A DNA stretch of 22,451 bases from Pseudescherichia sp032055545 (lineage in GTDB: Bacteria; Pseudomonadota; Gammaproteobacteria; Enterobacterales; Enterobacteriaceae). Under the pieces are notes generated by a model that searched no databases, was not told the origin of the DNA, and saw only the letters and a program-made list of their open reading frames with translations. Positions 1-7,024 of the stretch are shown one piece after another; position 1 is the stretch's first letter; every line of letters begins with the position of its first letter. The stretch lies in the NCBI GenBank assembly GCA_032055545.1, contig DAMBQR010000060.1:1-22451 (forward strand). The letters are read 5' to 3'. A program made the position numbers and the translations under genes.

Positions 1-52
1 CACCGTCATGGGGTGTCGGGGGTCGGAGGTTCAAATCCTCTCGTGCCGACCA
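1..52 (+). tRNA. proL: tRNA-Pro (anticodon GGG), 3' part
   Basis: The window opens inside a tRNA gene. The visible part starts at the anticodon stem. An anticodon arm can be folded with CCGTC at 3-7 pairing GTCGG at 15-19 (one U-U mismatch), which places GGG at 10-12 as the anticodon. The T arm (GGAGG, TTCAAAT, CCTCT) and the acceptor 3' strand ending in an encoded CCA at 50-52 follow. It matches my memory of E. coli proL, which decodes CCC/CCU proline codons. The D arm and 5' acceptor strand lie outside the window. tRNA genes are frequent integration sites, and the next two genes look accessory, but I found no second copy of the tRNA 3' end downstream that would mark an attachment site. Confidence 0.95.
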
Positions 53-63
53 AATAATCCCAG

Positions 64-95
64 AAAAAACCAGCCTCTTACGGCTGGTTTTTTTA
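64..95 (+). terminator. Rho-independent terminator of tRNA-Pro
   Basis: The arms AAACCAGCC (67-75) and GGCTGGTTT (82-90) form a perfect 9-bp stem with a 6-nt loop. The T run continues to 94. It begins about 12 bases after the tRNA CCA end, so it terminates the tRNA transcript and separates it from the genes that follow. Confidence 0.92.
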
Positions 96-236
96 TGCCT
101 GAATTTTGCCTGCGTATAAAAAACCTCGCCTCACCGACTCTTAATAGTGCATTTTCTAATCGCTCCATCTCCCCCATGCTGTAGCTGAAGGAGCCGCTCT
201 CTCTTCATCAAACGCTATCAATATGGGGTATTTATT
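96..236 (+). promoter_or_regulatory. Upstream region of the tandem unknown genes
   Basis: This stretch lies between the tRNA terminator and the first unknown gene. The only reasonable core element I see is TATAAA at 115-120 (5 of 6 to the -10 consensus), with a poor -35 17 bases upstream that falls inside the terminator tail. A weak GGGG at 225-228 lies 8 bases before the ATG and may serve as ribosome binding site. No clear operator or attachment repeat is visible. Promoter placement is speculative. Confidence 0.25.
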
Positions 237-1286
237 ATGTCATGGGATAATGTTAACGATATTAAAAATATCAAAATATGGACGGACTACTCTGACGAAA
301 CGCAGGGGCATCTGTTTGTCAATGGTAACCATCAGCTGAAGCTGAACGTTGGGATCGGCTTTACGCTGAACAGCGGGACCACAGAGGGGCCTACGGAAGA
401 TGAAGTTAAAAATGCGCTGTCGCTTATTAACAATCAGGACAGCGGCCCGTTGAAATATCTTAGCGTGGTAGAAGAAGGGATATACGTTGCGGTGTATGAC
501 CCATATCATGTCTCTACCGGGACCAACGATAATGCAGACGATAGTATCTATGATTTTGTCTTTACTTACTACGTCTTCAGCCCTTCAAGTATTAACGCAG
601 AAACCCACGCAGAATCCGTGGCGCTGAAGCTTGCGTATACCACTACCAATGCGGATGGCACAACCAAAGAGGTGGTTAAAGAGACCTCAGCCCTGGGGAA
701 TTATTATACGAAAACCTATGTCAGTGTTTTGTGCTACCCGTCCATGCTTTACGGTGCGCCGGGTGAAAACCGTATAAATATAAATTGCTCAAAAGTTGCG
801 GCTGAAACGAACAATAAAGATAGTAATAATCGCTATACTCATGAAGACAGTGCATTCTGGGTTGTTTCTTTATCAATTGACCACTCCTATTTCAAATTAT
901 TCTATCTGCAAGGGGGGCAAGAGCCAGATCCGGACCGAGAAGTTGAGCCTTTCTTTATTGATAAATCCAAAGACAGCCCTGAGTGGGATTATATTTATAA
1001 CACATTCTTCCCTAATATGAAATGTGGCGAAATGAATTATACAGTTCAGGCTATAATCCGAAATGTTAATAATCAGGGTGACCATGTTTATTATGCACAT
1101 GTTGATGTGCAGCAGAAAGAAAACCAGGTTACATTTATTGAGATAAGCACTGATGTTCAAAGTCTGCATGATTTTTCAGGCACAGATCAACTTATCTATC
1201 TGCGTGTATTTGATCAATTTGGTAATTCCGCCTATATCGTTGCCTATCACAATTACAACTTTAACTTTATAAAAAGTGTAAGTTAA
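237..1286 (+). CDS. Hypothetical protein, first of a tandem paralogous pair
   Basis: This gene encodes a 349-residue protein of a family I do not recognise. There is no signal peptide, lipobox or membrane segment, so a cytoplasmic (or non-classically released) protein is expected. The composition is rich in Y, N, D, T and S with alternating hydrophobic residues, which suggests mostly beta structure. Conserved with the next gene are: the start MSWDNV, IWTD at 14-17, LFxNGNHQxKLxVG around 26-39, GPTEDEVK at 51-58, LSLI, a YVxVxxYPxxxYG segment, LSIDxSYF, and DQFGNxxYI near the end, with the same last three residues SVS. It has three cysteines; the paralogue has none. The coding sequence is visibly AT-richer than mqo and later genes, especially in its second half, which fits horizontal acquisition. 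The start at 237 is chosen because the same MSWDNV start recurs in the paralogue. It sits 22 bases before the extended start of the second gene and is probably co-transcribed with it. Confidence 0.8.
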   Translation: MSWDNVNDIKNIKIWTDYSDETQGHLFVNGNHQLKLNVGIGFTLNSGTTEGPTEDEVKNALSLINNQDSGPLKYLSVVEEGIYVAVYDPYHVSTGTNDNADDSIYDFVFTYYVFSPSSINAETHAESVALKLAYTTTNADGTTKEVVKETSALGNYYTKTYVSVLCYPSMLYGAPGENRININCSKVAAETNNKDSNNRYTHEDSAFWVVSLSIDHSYFKLFYLQGGQEPDPDREVEPFFIDKSKDSPEWDYIYNTFFPNMKCGEMNYTVQAIIRNVNNQGDHVYYAHVDVQQKENQVTFIEISTDVQSLHDFSGTDQLIYLRVFDQFGNSAYIVAYHNYNFNFIKSVS

Positions 1287-1317
1287 TAGTCAATTTACTC
1301 ATATTAAGGTGATAATT

Positions 1318-2397
1318 ATGTCATGGGATAATGTAAAAGGGGTTAGTGCCCTCCGTATCTGGACGGACAACCCGGATATGACACAGGCCTGGCTGTTTGC
1401 CAACGGTAACCATCAGGTCAAACTGACCGTTGGTGTGGGTATAAACTTAAATGATCCTACTCAGCCTGGCCCTACAGAAGACGAGGTTAAAGCAGGGCTG
1501 TCATTAATTGACTTTGATACCGGTGCGGAACTTCGTTTTCTTAAAACAGGCGATAACGGGGGGTACGGATATGTATACCAGCCCAATATGCCAGCGACAA
1601 TCAAAGCTCTTGAATCGAGCAATGACCTCGCCTATCAGTATGAAATTAATTACTACATTTCAAGTGACAGTACTATCAATGCTAATTATGCGTCAGAACA
1701 AGTCGCTCTACTGTTGTCCTATACGGACTCCACTGGAAAAAAAACCGATATCCCGACGGGAAGCGGCAGCAAGTCACAAAGCTATGTGGCGGTAACGGTG
1801 TATCCGCCAAAGAAATATGGCATGTCGGGTTCACCCACGACAGCCGTCATTTTTAAAACTCTTAATGATAAACCAAGTTATACAACACGATCCAGCAGCT
1901 TTGTAAATACATTTAATGTGCATAGTGTGTATATTTATGGGCTATCAATTGATGACTCTTATTTCAGATTTATTAGTTACCAAGCCCCAGATACTCGTTT
2001 ATCGCCTGTGCCATTTCGCCAAATCATAGAGAGTGATTATTCAGCTGGACATACTCCCGGCTATCATTTATCTCAAGGCTTCCTGCTCATAGACAATGAT
2101 GTAAAGAGCAAGGGGGAATCTTATATCGCTGATTTAGGAGTAATGGATACAAGTCCAGACACCGGAGAGCCCGAAGGGGAAATAGCTGGAATGGATGTAA
2201 CTGTAGAACAAGAAACCGGCCAGATCATTTTTATTAATTTTGACGTAGACGTAGAATGGACCAATACCGAAGGGGACAATCTTTTCAAAGACAGTGCAAG
2301 TGCTAAGTTTACTGCTTACGACCAGTTTGGCAATCCAGTCTATATTGAAGTCGGTGCTGGTAATAGTCCTACTCTCTCGCTTTCAAGCGTAAGCTGA
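1318..2397 (+). CDS. Hypothetical protein, second of a tandem paralogous pair
   Basis: This is a 359-residue paralogue of the preceding gene and likewise unrecognised. The frame is open from a GTG at 1309, but I choose the ATG at 1318. AAGGTG at 1306-1311 is a good ribosome binding site 6 bases before it, and the resulting start MSWDNV matches the first gene almost base for base (17 identical bases at the start codon). No signal peptide, membrane span or cysteine is seen. Shared blocks with the first protein are IWTD, LFANGNHQVKLTVG, GPTEDEVK, LSLI, SxINAxxxxExVALxLxYT, YVAVTVYPxxxYG, LSIDDSYF and DQFGNPVYIE, ending SVS. The middle and the region before the C-terminal block differ in length and sequence. 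The gene ends shortly before a strong terminator, so the pair makes one transcription unit. Role unknown; a structural, assembling or secreted-effector role cannot be argued from sequence alone. Confidence 0.8.
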   Translation: MSWDNVKGVSALRIWTDNPDMTQAWLFANGNHQVKLTVGVGINLNDPTQPGPTEDEVKAGLSLIDFDTGAELRFLKTGDNGGYGYVYQPNMPATIKALESSNDLAYQYEINYYISSDSTINANYASEQVALLLSYTDSTGKKTDIPTGSGSKSQSYVAVTVYPPKKYGMSGSPTTAVIFKTLNDKPSYTTRSSSFVNTFNVHSVYIYGLSIDDSYFRFISYQAPDTRLSPVPFRQIIESDYSAGHTPGYHLSQGFLLIDNDVKSKGESYIADLGVMDTSPDTGEPEGEIAGMDVTVEQETGQIIFINFDVDVEWTNTEGDNLFKDSASAKFTAYDQFGNPVYIEVGAGNSPTLSLSSVS

Positions 2398-2417
2398 ATA
2401 ATTTTATTTTATATAAC

Positions 2418-2454
2418 GGGCTGCGCTGGTCATACGTCCAGCGCAGCTTTTTTA
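2418..2454 (+). terminator. Rho-independent terminator of the tandem gene pair
   Basis: GCTGCGCTGG (2420-2429) pairs perfectly with CCAGCGCAGC (2438-2447) around an 8-nt loop, and six T follow (2448-2453). The T run is only on the plus side, so it serves the two unknown genes. The hairpin lies just past the mqo stop and may also shape that transcript's 3' end. Confidence 0.92.
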
Positions 2455-2456
2455 CA

Positions 2457-4103
2457 TCAAGCTGGCTCCGTCACCGCCTCAACCTGCGGCTGCTTCTGGG
2501 CCTTCGGCACAGGAACCACATCCACTACCAACTGCGGCTCATACGCCAGCCCCAGCGCCTCGCTGGTCTGCTGCAGTACCCGCTGGGTCGCTTCGACGTT
2601 GCCGTTAAGCTGCATACCAAAGCTCGGGATAATCTCTTTCAGCTTCGCCTGCCACGCGGGCGAGGCGAACTGCGCTGCAAAGACCTTCTTCATCAGCTCC
2701 AGCATAATGGGTGCTGCGGTAGAGGCCCCCGGCGACGCGCCGAGCAGCGCGGCAATGGTGCCCTGCCGATCGCTTACTACTTCGGTACCCAGGCGCAGCA
2801 CGCCGCCCAGCAGCGGATCGCGCTTGATGATCTGCACCCGCTGTCCCGCCTGCCACAGACGCCACTCCTCTTTTTTCGCCTGCGGATAGTACTCGCGCAG
2901 GGCAGCAAAGCGCGCATCGTCGTTCTGCAGCACCTGGCCCACCAGATACTTCACCAGGCTGAAGTTGGTCAACCCCACCTTCACCATCGGCATCAGGTTA
3001 GACGGCGTGGTAGAGCGCGGCAGATCCCACAGGGAGCCGTTCTTGAGGAATTTAGTCGAGAAGGTAGCGAACGGTCCGAAGAGCAGCACGCGCTTGCCGT
3101 TAAGGATACGGGTATCAATATGCGGGACTGACATCGGCGGTGCGCCGACCGACGCCTGGCCGTAGACCTTCGCCAGGTGGCGGTTCACCACGTCCGGATT
3201 GTCGGACACAAGGAACTGTCCACCCACCGGGAAACCAGCGAAATCTCGCGCTTCGGGGATACCGGACTCCTGCAAGAGTTTCAGCGCCGCGCCGCCCGCG
3301 CCGATAAAGACAAACTTTGCGATGATAGTCCGCGTACTGCGGGGATGGTTGACGTCGGCAACAGTGACCGCCCAGCGGCCATCGGCGTTGCGCTTGATGC
3401 CACGCACCTCGGTGCTCAGACTCAGGGAGAAGTTATCGCTTTGTTGCAGGGAGGCCACCAGCTGGCGGGCGATCTCACCAAAGTTGACGTCTGTCCCCAG
3501 CTCGGTGCGGGTGGCGGCAATCTTCTGCTTCGCATCGCGCCCCTCCATCACCAGCGGTGCCCAGCGCTTGATCTGCGCATGGTCTTCGCTGTAGCGAATG
3601 CCGTTGAAGAGGTTGCTCTGCTGCAGGGCGGCGTAGCGGGCGCGCAGGAAGTTAACGTTCTCTTCGCCCCACACAAAGCTCATGTGCGGCACGGTGTTGA
3701 TAAAGGAGCGGGGGTTGTTCAGCACGCCCGCTTTCACCTGGTGCGCCCAGAACTGGCGGGAGAGGTGAAACGCCTCGTTAATCTCAACGGCTTTCTCAAT
3801 GCTTACGCTACCGTCGGCCTTTCGCGGCGTGTAGTTCAGTTCCATTAATGCAGCGTGCCCGGTGCCGGCGTTATTCCAGCCCTCGGAGCTCTCCTTTGCG
3901 ACTTCATCCAGGCGCTCAATCATGGTCATCGACCACGTTGGTTCCAGCGCCTGCAGATAGGTTCCCAGCGTGGCGCTCATAATGCCGCCACCCAGGAGGA
4001 GTACATCAGTTTCTCGCTTCTTCGCCGCAGTGGTTTTCCCTGTCCGTGAGGCAGCGCGACTACCCGTAGCCACAGAAGAGAGCACGGCACGCATTTTTTT
4101 CAT
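2457..4103 (-). CDS. mqo: Malate:quinone oxidoreductase
   Basis: This gene encodes a 548-residue FAD-dependent, membrane-associated enzyme that oxidises malate to oxaloacetate and passes electrons to quinone, alongside NAD-linked malate dehydrogenase in the TCA cycle. The length equals E. coli Mqo. Near the N-terminus DVLLLGGGIMSATLG (about 33-47) is the dinucleotide-binding Rossmann motif. Further family segments are SSEGWNNAGTGHAALMELNYTP, split here as WNNAGTGHAALMELNY, then NTVPHMSFVWG, FVFIGAGGAALKLLQ, GFPVGGQFLVS, FGPFATFSTKFLKNGS and LLGASPGASTAAPIML. About 30 residues precede the Rossmann fold and are Ser/Arg/Lys rich, more basic than I recall for E. coli. The C-terminal tail is Pro/Val rich and probably variable. 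The start ATG at 4103 has GGGC about 10 bases upstream. The gene stands alone with its own promoter. In E. coli mqo is repressed by ArcA, and a matching site is described separately. Confidence 0.97.
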   Translation of the reverse strand: MKKMRAVLSSVATGSRAASRTGKTTAAKKRETDVLLLGGGIMSATLGTYLQALEPTWSMTMIERLDEVAKESSEGWNNAGTGHAALMELNYTPRKADGSVSIEKAVEINEAFHLSRQFWAHQVKAGVLNNPRSFINTVPHMSFVWGEENVNFLRARYAALQQSNLFNGIRYSEDHAQIKRWAPLVMEGRDAKQKIAATRTELGTDVNFGEIARQLVASLQQSDNFSLSLSTEVRGIKRNADGRWAVTVADVNHPRSTRTIIAKFVFIGAGGAALKLLQESGIPEARDFAGFPVGGQFLVSDNPDVVNRHLAKVYGQASVGAPPMSVPHIDTRILNGKRVLLFGPFATFSTKFLKNGSLWDLPRSTTPSNLMPMVKVGLTNFSLVKYLVGQVLQNDDARFAALREYYPQAKKEEWRLWQAGQRVQIIKRDPLLGGVLRLGTEVVSDRQGTIAALLGASPGASTAAPIMLELMKKVFAAQFASPAWQAKLKEIIPSFGMQLNGNVEATQRVLQQTSEALGLAYEPQLVVDVVPVPKAQKQPQVEAVTEPA

Positions 4104-4209
4104 AATGTTAATGCCCTACAATTAGTACTGCTTTATTGGAATTTATTGGAGTAAATTTACCCGGACACCTAACCTACCACCATCGTCGGGCAATTTAAAT
4201 ATTGTTGAG

Positions 4210-4248
4210 ATAGTACACAGCAAGTTGATAGATGTTAACAAAAAGTTA
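4210..4248 (-). promoter_or_regulatory. mqo promoter with overlapping ArcA-like repeats
   Basis: On the minus strand, TTAACA (plus 4233-4238) and TACTAT (plus 4210-4215) are each 5 of 6 to the sigma70 hexamers and are 17 bases apart. This predicts an mqo transcript start near 4203 and a leader of about 100 bases. On the plus strand, GTTG/GTTA repeats start at 4224, 4234 and 4245, i.e. 10 and 11 bases apart. GTTAACAAAAAGTTA has the direct-repeat layout of the ArcA recognition sequence. The repeats cover the -35, as expected for repression. The sequence match is seen; ArcA binding is inferred from the known anaerobic repression of mqo in E. coli. The site also lies upstream of the divergent SulP gene. 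Confidence 0.55.
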
Positions 4249-4361
4249 GATTTTTATAACGGCTATGACAAAAAAACTGGTATCTCCTGCGCCGCACCGC
4301 TACTATTGCCCTCCTTTGCCATACTGCACACTTTTTCGTCCGTTTTAACTCAGTGAACCCT

Positions 4362-5609
4362 ATGCCTGATACCCAAAAAGCGTTAACTCCTGTACAAGCG
4401 GGAAGCGTTGACACAGTGCTGCGTTCGCCGTCGCTGCTGATGCGCGAAACCCTTGCCGGGGTGATGACTGCCCTGGCGCTGATCCCGGAAGTGATCTCCT
4501 TCTCGGTGATCGCTGGCGTCGATCCAACCGTAAGCCTGATCGCCTCTGTGGTGCTCTGTCTGGGGATGTCCTTCCTTGGCGGACGTCCGGCGATGGTCAC
4601 CGCCGCGGCTGGCTCCGTGGCGCTGGTGATCGGCCCGATGGTGCATCAGCACGGCGTGGAGTACATCCTGCCTGCCGTCCTGCTCGCAGGGGTAATTCAG
4701 ATCGTCTTCGGCCTGACGGGGATGGCGCGCCTGATGCGCTTTATTCCGCACACGGTGATGACCGGGTTTGTTAACGCCCTGGGGATCCTGATTTTCTTCG
4801 CCCAGGTGCCGCATTTCTGGACCCGCGAGCCGCTGATCCTCGGGCTGTTTGTCCTGACGCTGCTGATTGTGCTCTGGCTGCCGAAGGTGCTGAAGAGCAT
4901 CCCCTCCCCGCTGGTGGCCATCGTGGTGCTGACCCTCTTTACCGTCTTTTCAGGGCAGATCCTGCCGGTGGTGGGTGATGAAGGCCCGATGCAGGGTGGC
5001 CTACCCGGCCTGACCCAGTGGCTGGTGCCGTTTAACCTGACCACGCTGAGTATCATCTGGCCCTGCGCGCTGAGCATCGCCTTTGTCGGCCTGATGGAGT
5101 CGCTGCTGACGGCGAAGCTGGTGGACGATCTCACCGAGACGCCGTCCAACAAGGGCCGCGAGAGCGCGGGTCTCGGTATCGCTAATATCCTGGCGGGTCT
5201 CTACGGTGGGATTGCGGGCTGCGCGATGATCGGCCAGACCATCGTCAACGTGGAGATGGGCAAAGGGCGCAGCCGCGTCTCGACCGTCGCGGCGGGGCTG
5301 GTTCTGCTGCTGCTGGTAACTGCATTGAGCAACGTGATGGCGAAGATCCCGATGGCGGTGCTGGCCGGGATCATGGTGATTGTGGCGGTGAAGACCTTCA
5401 ACTGGCACAGCATTCAGCCTGCGCAGCTAAAACGCGCCCCGGTAGCCGAGACGCTGGTGATGCTGGTAACGGTGATTGCCACCGTCACCACCGGGAACCT
5501 GGCGATTGGCGTAGTCGCTGGCGTGGCGCTGATGTTCGTGCTGCCCCCGGTCTTTAGCCGTAAAAAGCGCGCTAAAGCAGAAACAGCGTCGCCAGACCCA
5601 GAAAAATAA
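4362..5609 (+). CDS. SulP-family inorganic anion transporter without STAS domain
   Basis: This gene encodes an inner-membrane transporter of about 415 residues with roughly ten or more hydrophobic segments. Family features are GVMTALALIPEVISFSVIAG near the N-terminus (first SulP helices), AAAGSVALVIGPMV, GVIQIVFGLTGMARLMRFIP followed by HTVMTGFVNALGILIF, and the later FVGLMESLLTAKLVDDLT with GGIAGCAMIGQTIVN. Known SulP proteins carry sulfate, bicarbonate, dicarboxylates or other anions; the substrate here cannot be told. Canonical members are about 550 residues with a C-terminal cytoplasmic STAS domain. This one ends within about 15 residues of its last helix in a Lys/Arg/Glu tail, so STAS is absent. 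Two starts are possible: GTG at 4353 or ATG at 4362. Neither has a clear ribosome binding site, and I prefer the ATG. Its 3' end overlaps the convergent mgtE by 38 bases. E. coli K-12 has no gene at this position. Confidence 0.88.
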   Translation: MPDTQKALTPVQAGSVDTVLRSPSLLMRETLAGVMTALALIPEVISFSVIAGVDPTVSLIASVVLCLGMSFLGGRPAMVTAAAGSVALVIGPMVHQHGVEYILPAVLLAGVIQIVFGLTGMARLMRFIPHTVMTGFVNALGILIFFAQVPHFWTREPLILGLFVLTLLIVLWLPKVLKSIPSPLVAIVVLTLFTVFSGQILPVVGDEGPMQGGLPGLTQWLVPFNLTTLSIIWPCALSIAFVGLMESLLTAKLVDDLTETPSNKGRESAGLGIANILAGLYGGIAGCAMIGQTIVNVEMGKGRSRVSTVAAGLVLLLLVTALSNVMAKIPMAVLAGIMVIVAVKTFNWHSIQPAQLKRAPVAETLVMLVTVIATVTTGNLAIGVVAGVALMFVLPPVFSRKKRAKAETASPDPEK

Positions 5610-7008
5610 AGAAGCCGCCGGTATCCGTCAGGGCGGTGATCATCACGCTGGAGCCGACCGCCGGGTCGCGCCCCAGCCGTACCATAATCATCGGGATCAG
5701 CACCCCCATGGTGGCGGCCAGCAGCAGGTTTAGCACCATCGCCAGGGTCATCACTCCGCCGAGAGCCATGTCGTCATAGAGCCACCAGGTCACGCCGCCC
5801 ATGATCCCGCCCCACACCAGGCCGTTGATTAGCGCCACGCCCAGCTCGCGGAAGATAAGGAACCGGTAGTTTCCCGGCTGAATGTTTTGCAGCGCCAGCG
5901 CGCGCACGATCATGGTGATGGTCTGGTTGCCGGTGTTACCGCCGATCCCGGCGACGATAGGCATCAGCGAGGCCAGGGCCACCAGTTGGGAGATGGTATG
6001 CTCGAAGCCATCGATCACCCGCGAGGCGATGAAGGCCGTGCAGAGGTTGATCGCCAGCCACGCCCAGCGGTTTTTGACCGCTTTGCCCACCGGCGCAAAG
6101 ACATCCTCCTCCGGACTGAGACCGCCCATCAGGCGCATGTCGTTATCGCTCTCCTCATAGACCACGTTAACGATCTCATCGATGGTCACGCGTCCCAGCA
6201 GCTTGCCGTCGGGGTTAACCACCGGCGCACTTACCAGATTGTCACGCTCAAAGGTACGGGCGGTCTTCTCCGCATCATCATGAGGGGAGAAGGTGACGGG
6301 ATCGGCCTCCATCACCTCGCTAACTAACGCCTGGGTATCACTGAGCAGAATCGTTTGCAGCGGCAGCTCGCCCAGCAGCTGCTCTTCGCGGTCGGTGACA
6401 AATAGCTTATCGGTGTTCTGCGGCATGCTGCCGAGGCGATGCAGGTAGCGCTGCACCGTTTCAAGGGTCACCTCCGGACGGACGGTGATCACCTCAAATT
6501 CCATCAGCGCGCCCACGCTGTTCTGCTCGTAGCTCATCACCTGATGCACGCGGGCGCGATCGTCCGGCGGCAGCGAGGCCACCAGCCGCCCGGTGAGGTT
6601 GCGCGGCAGGCGCTTAACCAGATAGATCTGCTCGTCGATATCCAGCCCGCGTAGCGCCTCCAGCAGCGCCTTGTCGCTCATCTCCTCAATCAGATCCTCG
6701 CGCACGCTATCTGAAGCCTCAACCAGCACTTCGCCGCGCTTGAGATCCTCGACCAGACGCCACAGCGCCCGGCGCTCTTCGGTGGGCAGCGCCTCCAGCG
6801 TATCGGCCAGGTCCGGGGCCGGAAGATGGGAGACCAGCACGCCAACTTCCGCTATATCGTCGTTTAGCGCGCTGCCGTCGAACTGCTCGACCAGGGTCAG
6901 CTTACCGAGGATCTGAGAGGTAATGGCGCTGTTGGTATTCAGCAGCCAGATGAGGCGCGCCCGCTCCTCGTCACGTAGGCGGGCGCTATTTTTAGGGGTG
7001 GCGGACAT
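5572..7008 (-). CDS. mgtE: Magnesium transporter MgtE
   Basis: This gene encodes a 478-residue Mg2+ channel/transporter of the inner membrane. The order is the classic one: an N-terminal alpha-helical MgtE_N domain (about 35-155, with LPAPDLADTLEALP), a pair of CBS domains (about 165-290) that sense cytosolic Mg2+, a connecting helix, and a membrane domain (about 315-478) with about five helices. The signature PIVAGIGGNTGNQTITMIVRA (about 350-370, here 21 letters when run on to the final A, so cited by its core GIGGNTGNQ) and DPAVGSSVMITALTDTGGFF are present. Asp462 in ALTDTGG is the position of the pore aspartate that coordinates Mg2+. The start has a strong AAGGAG 6 bases upstream (7015-7020). 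It begins 16 bases after the yojI stop on the same strand, so it is probably the second gene of a yojI-mgtE transcript. There is no room for a Mg2+ riboswitch leader. Confidence 0.95.
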   Translation of the reverse strand: MSATPKNSARLRDEERARLIWLLNTNSAITSQILGKLTLVEQFDGSALNDDIAEVGVLVSHLPAPDLADTLEALPTEERRALWRLVEDLKRGEVLVEASDSVREDLIEEMSDKALLEALRGLDIDEQIYLVKRLPRNLTGRLVASLPPDDRARVHQVMSYEQNSVGALMEFEVITVRPEVTLETVQRYLHRLGSMPQNTDKLFVTDREEQLLGELPLQTILLSDTQALVSEVMEADPVTFSPHDDAEKTARTFERDNLVSAPVVNPDGKLLGRVTIDEIVNVVYEESDNDMRLMGGLSPEEDVFAPVGKAVKNRWAWLAINLCTAFIASRVIDGFEHTISQLVALASLMPIVAGIGGNTGNQTITMIVRALALQNIQPGNYRFLIFRELGVALINGLVWGGIMGGVTWWLYDDMALGGVMTLAMVLNLLLAATMGVLIPMIMVRLGRDPAVGSSVMITALTDTGGFFIFLGLATLFLL

Positions 7009-7024
7009 TAACGACTCCTTATCC

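Noticed and set aside
1..2460. Integrated element with tRNA-derived attachment repeats
   Set aside because: I looked for a second copy of the tRNA 3' end before mqo and for an integrase gene. Neither is present, so the segment is described as accessory-looking only.
3177..3848. 223-codon open frame antisense to mqo
   Set aside because: It is a shadow of mqo, with no family resemblance and no initiation signal.
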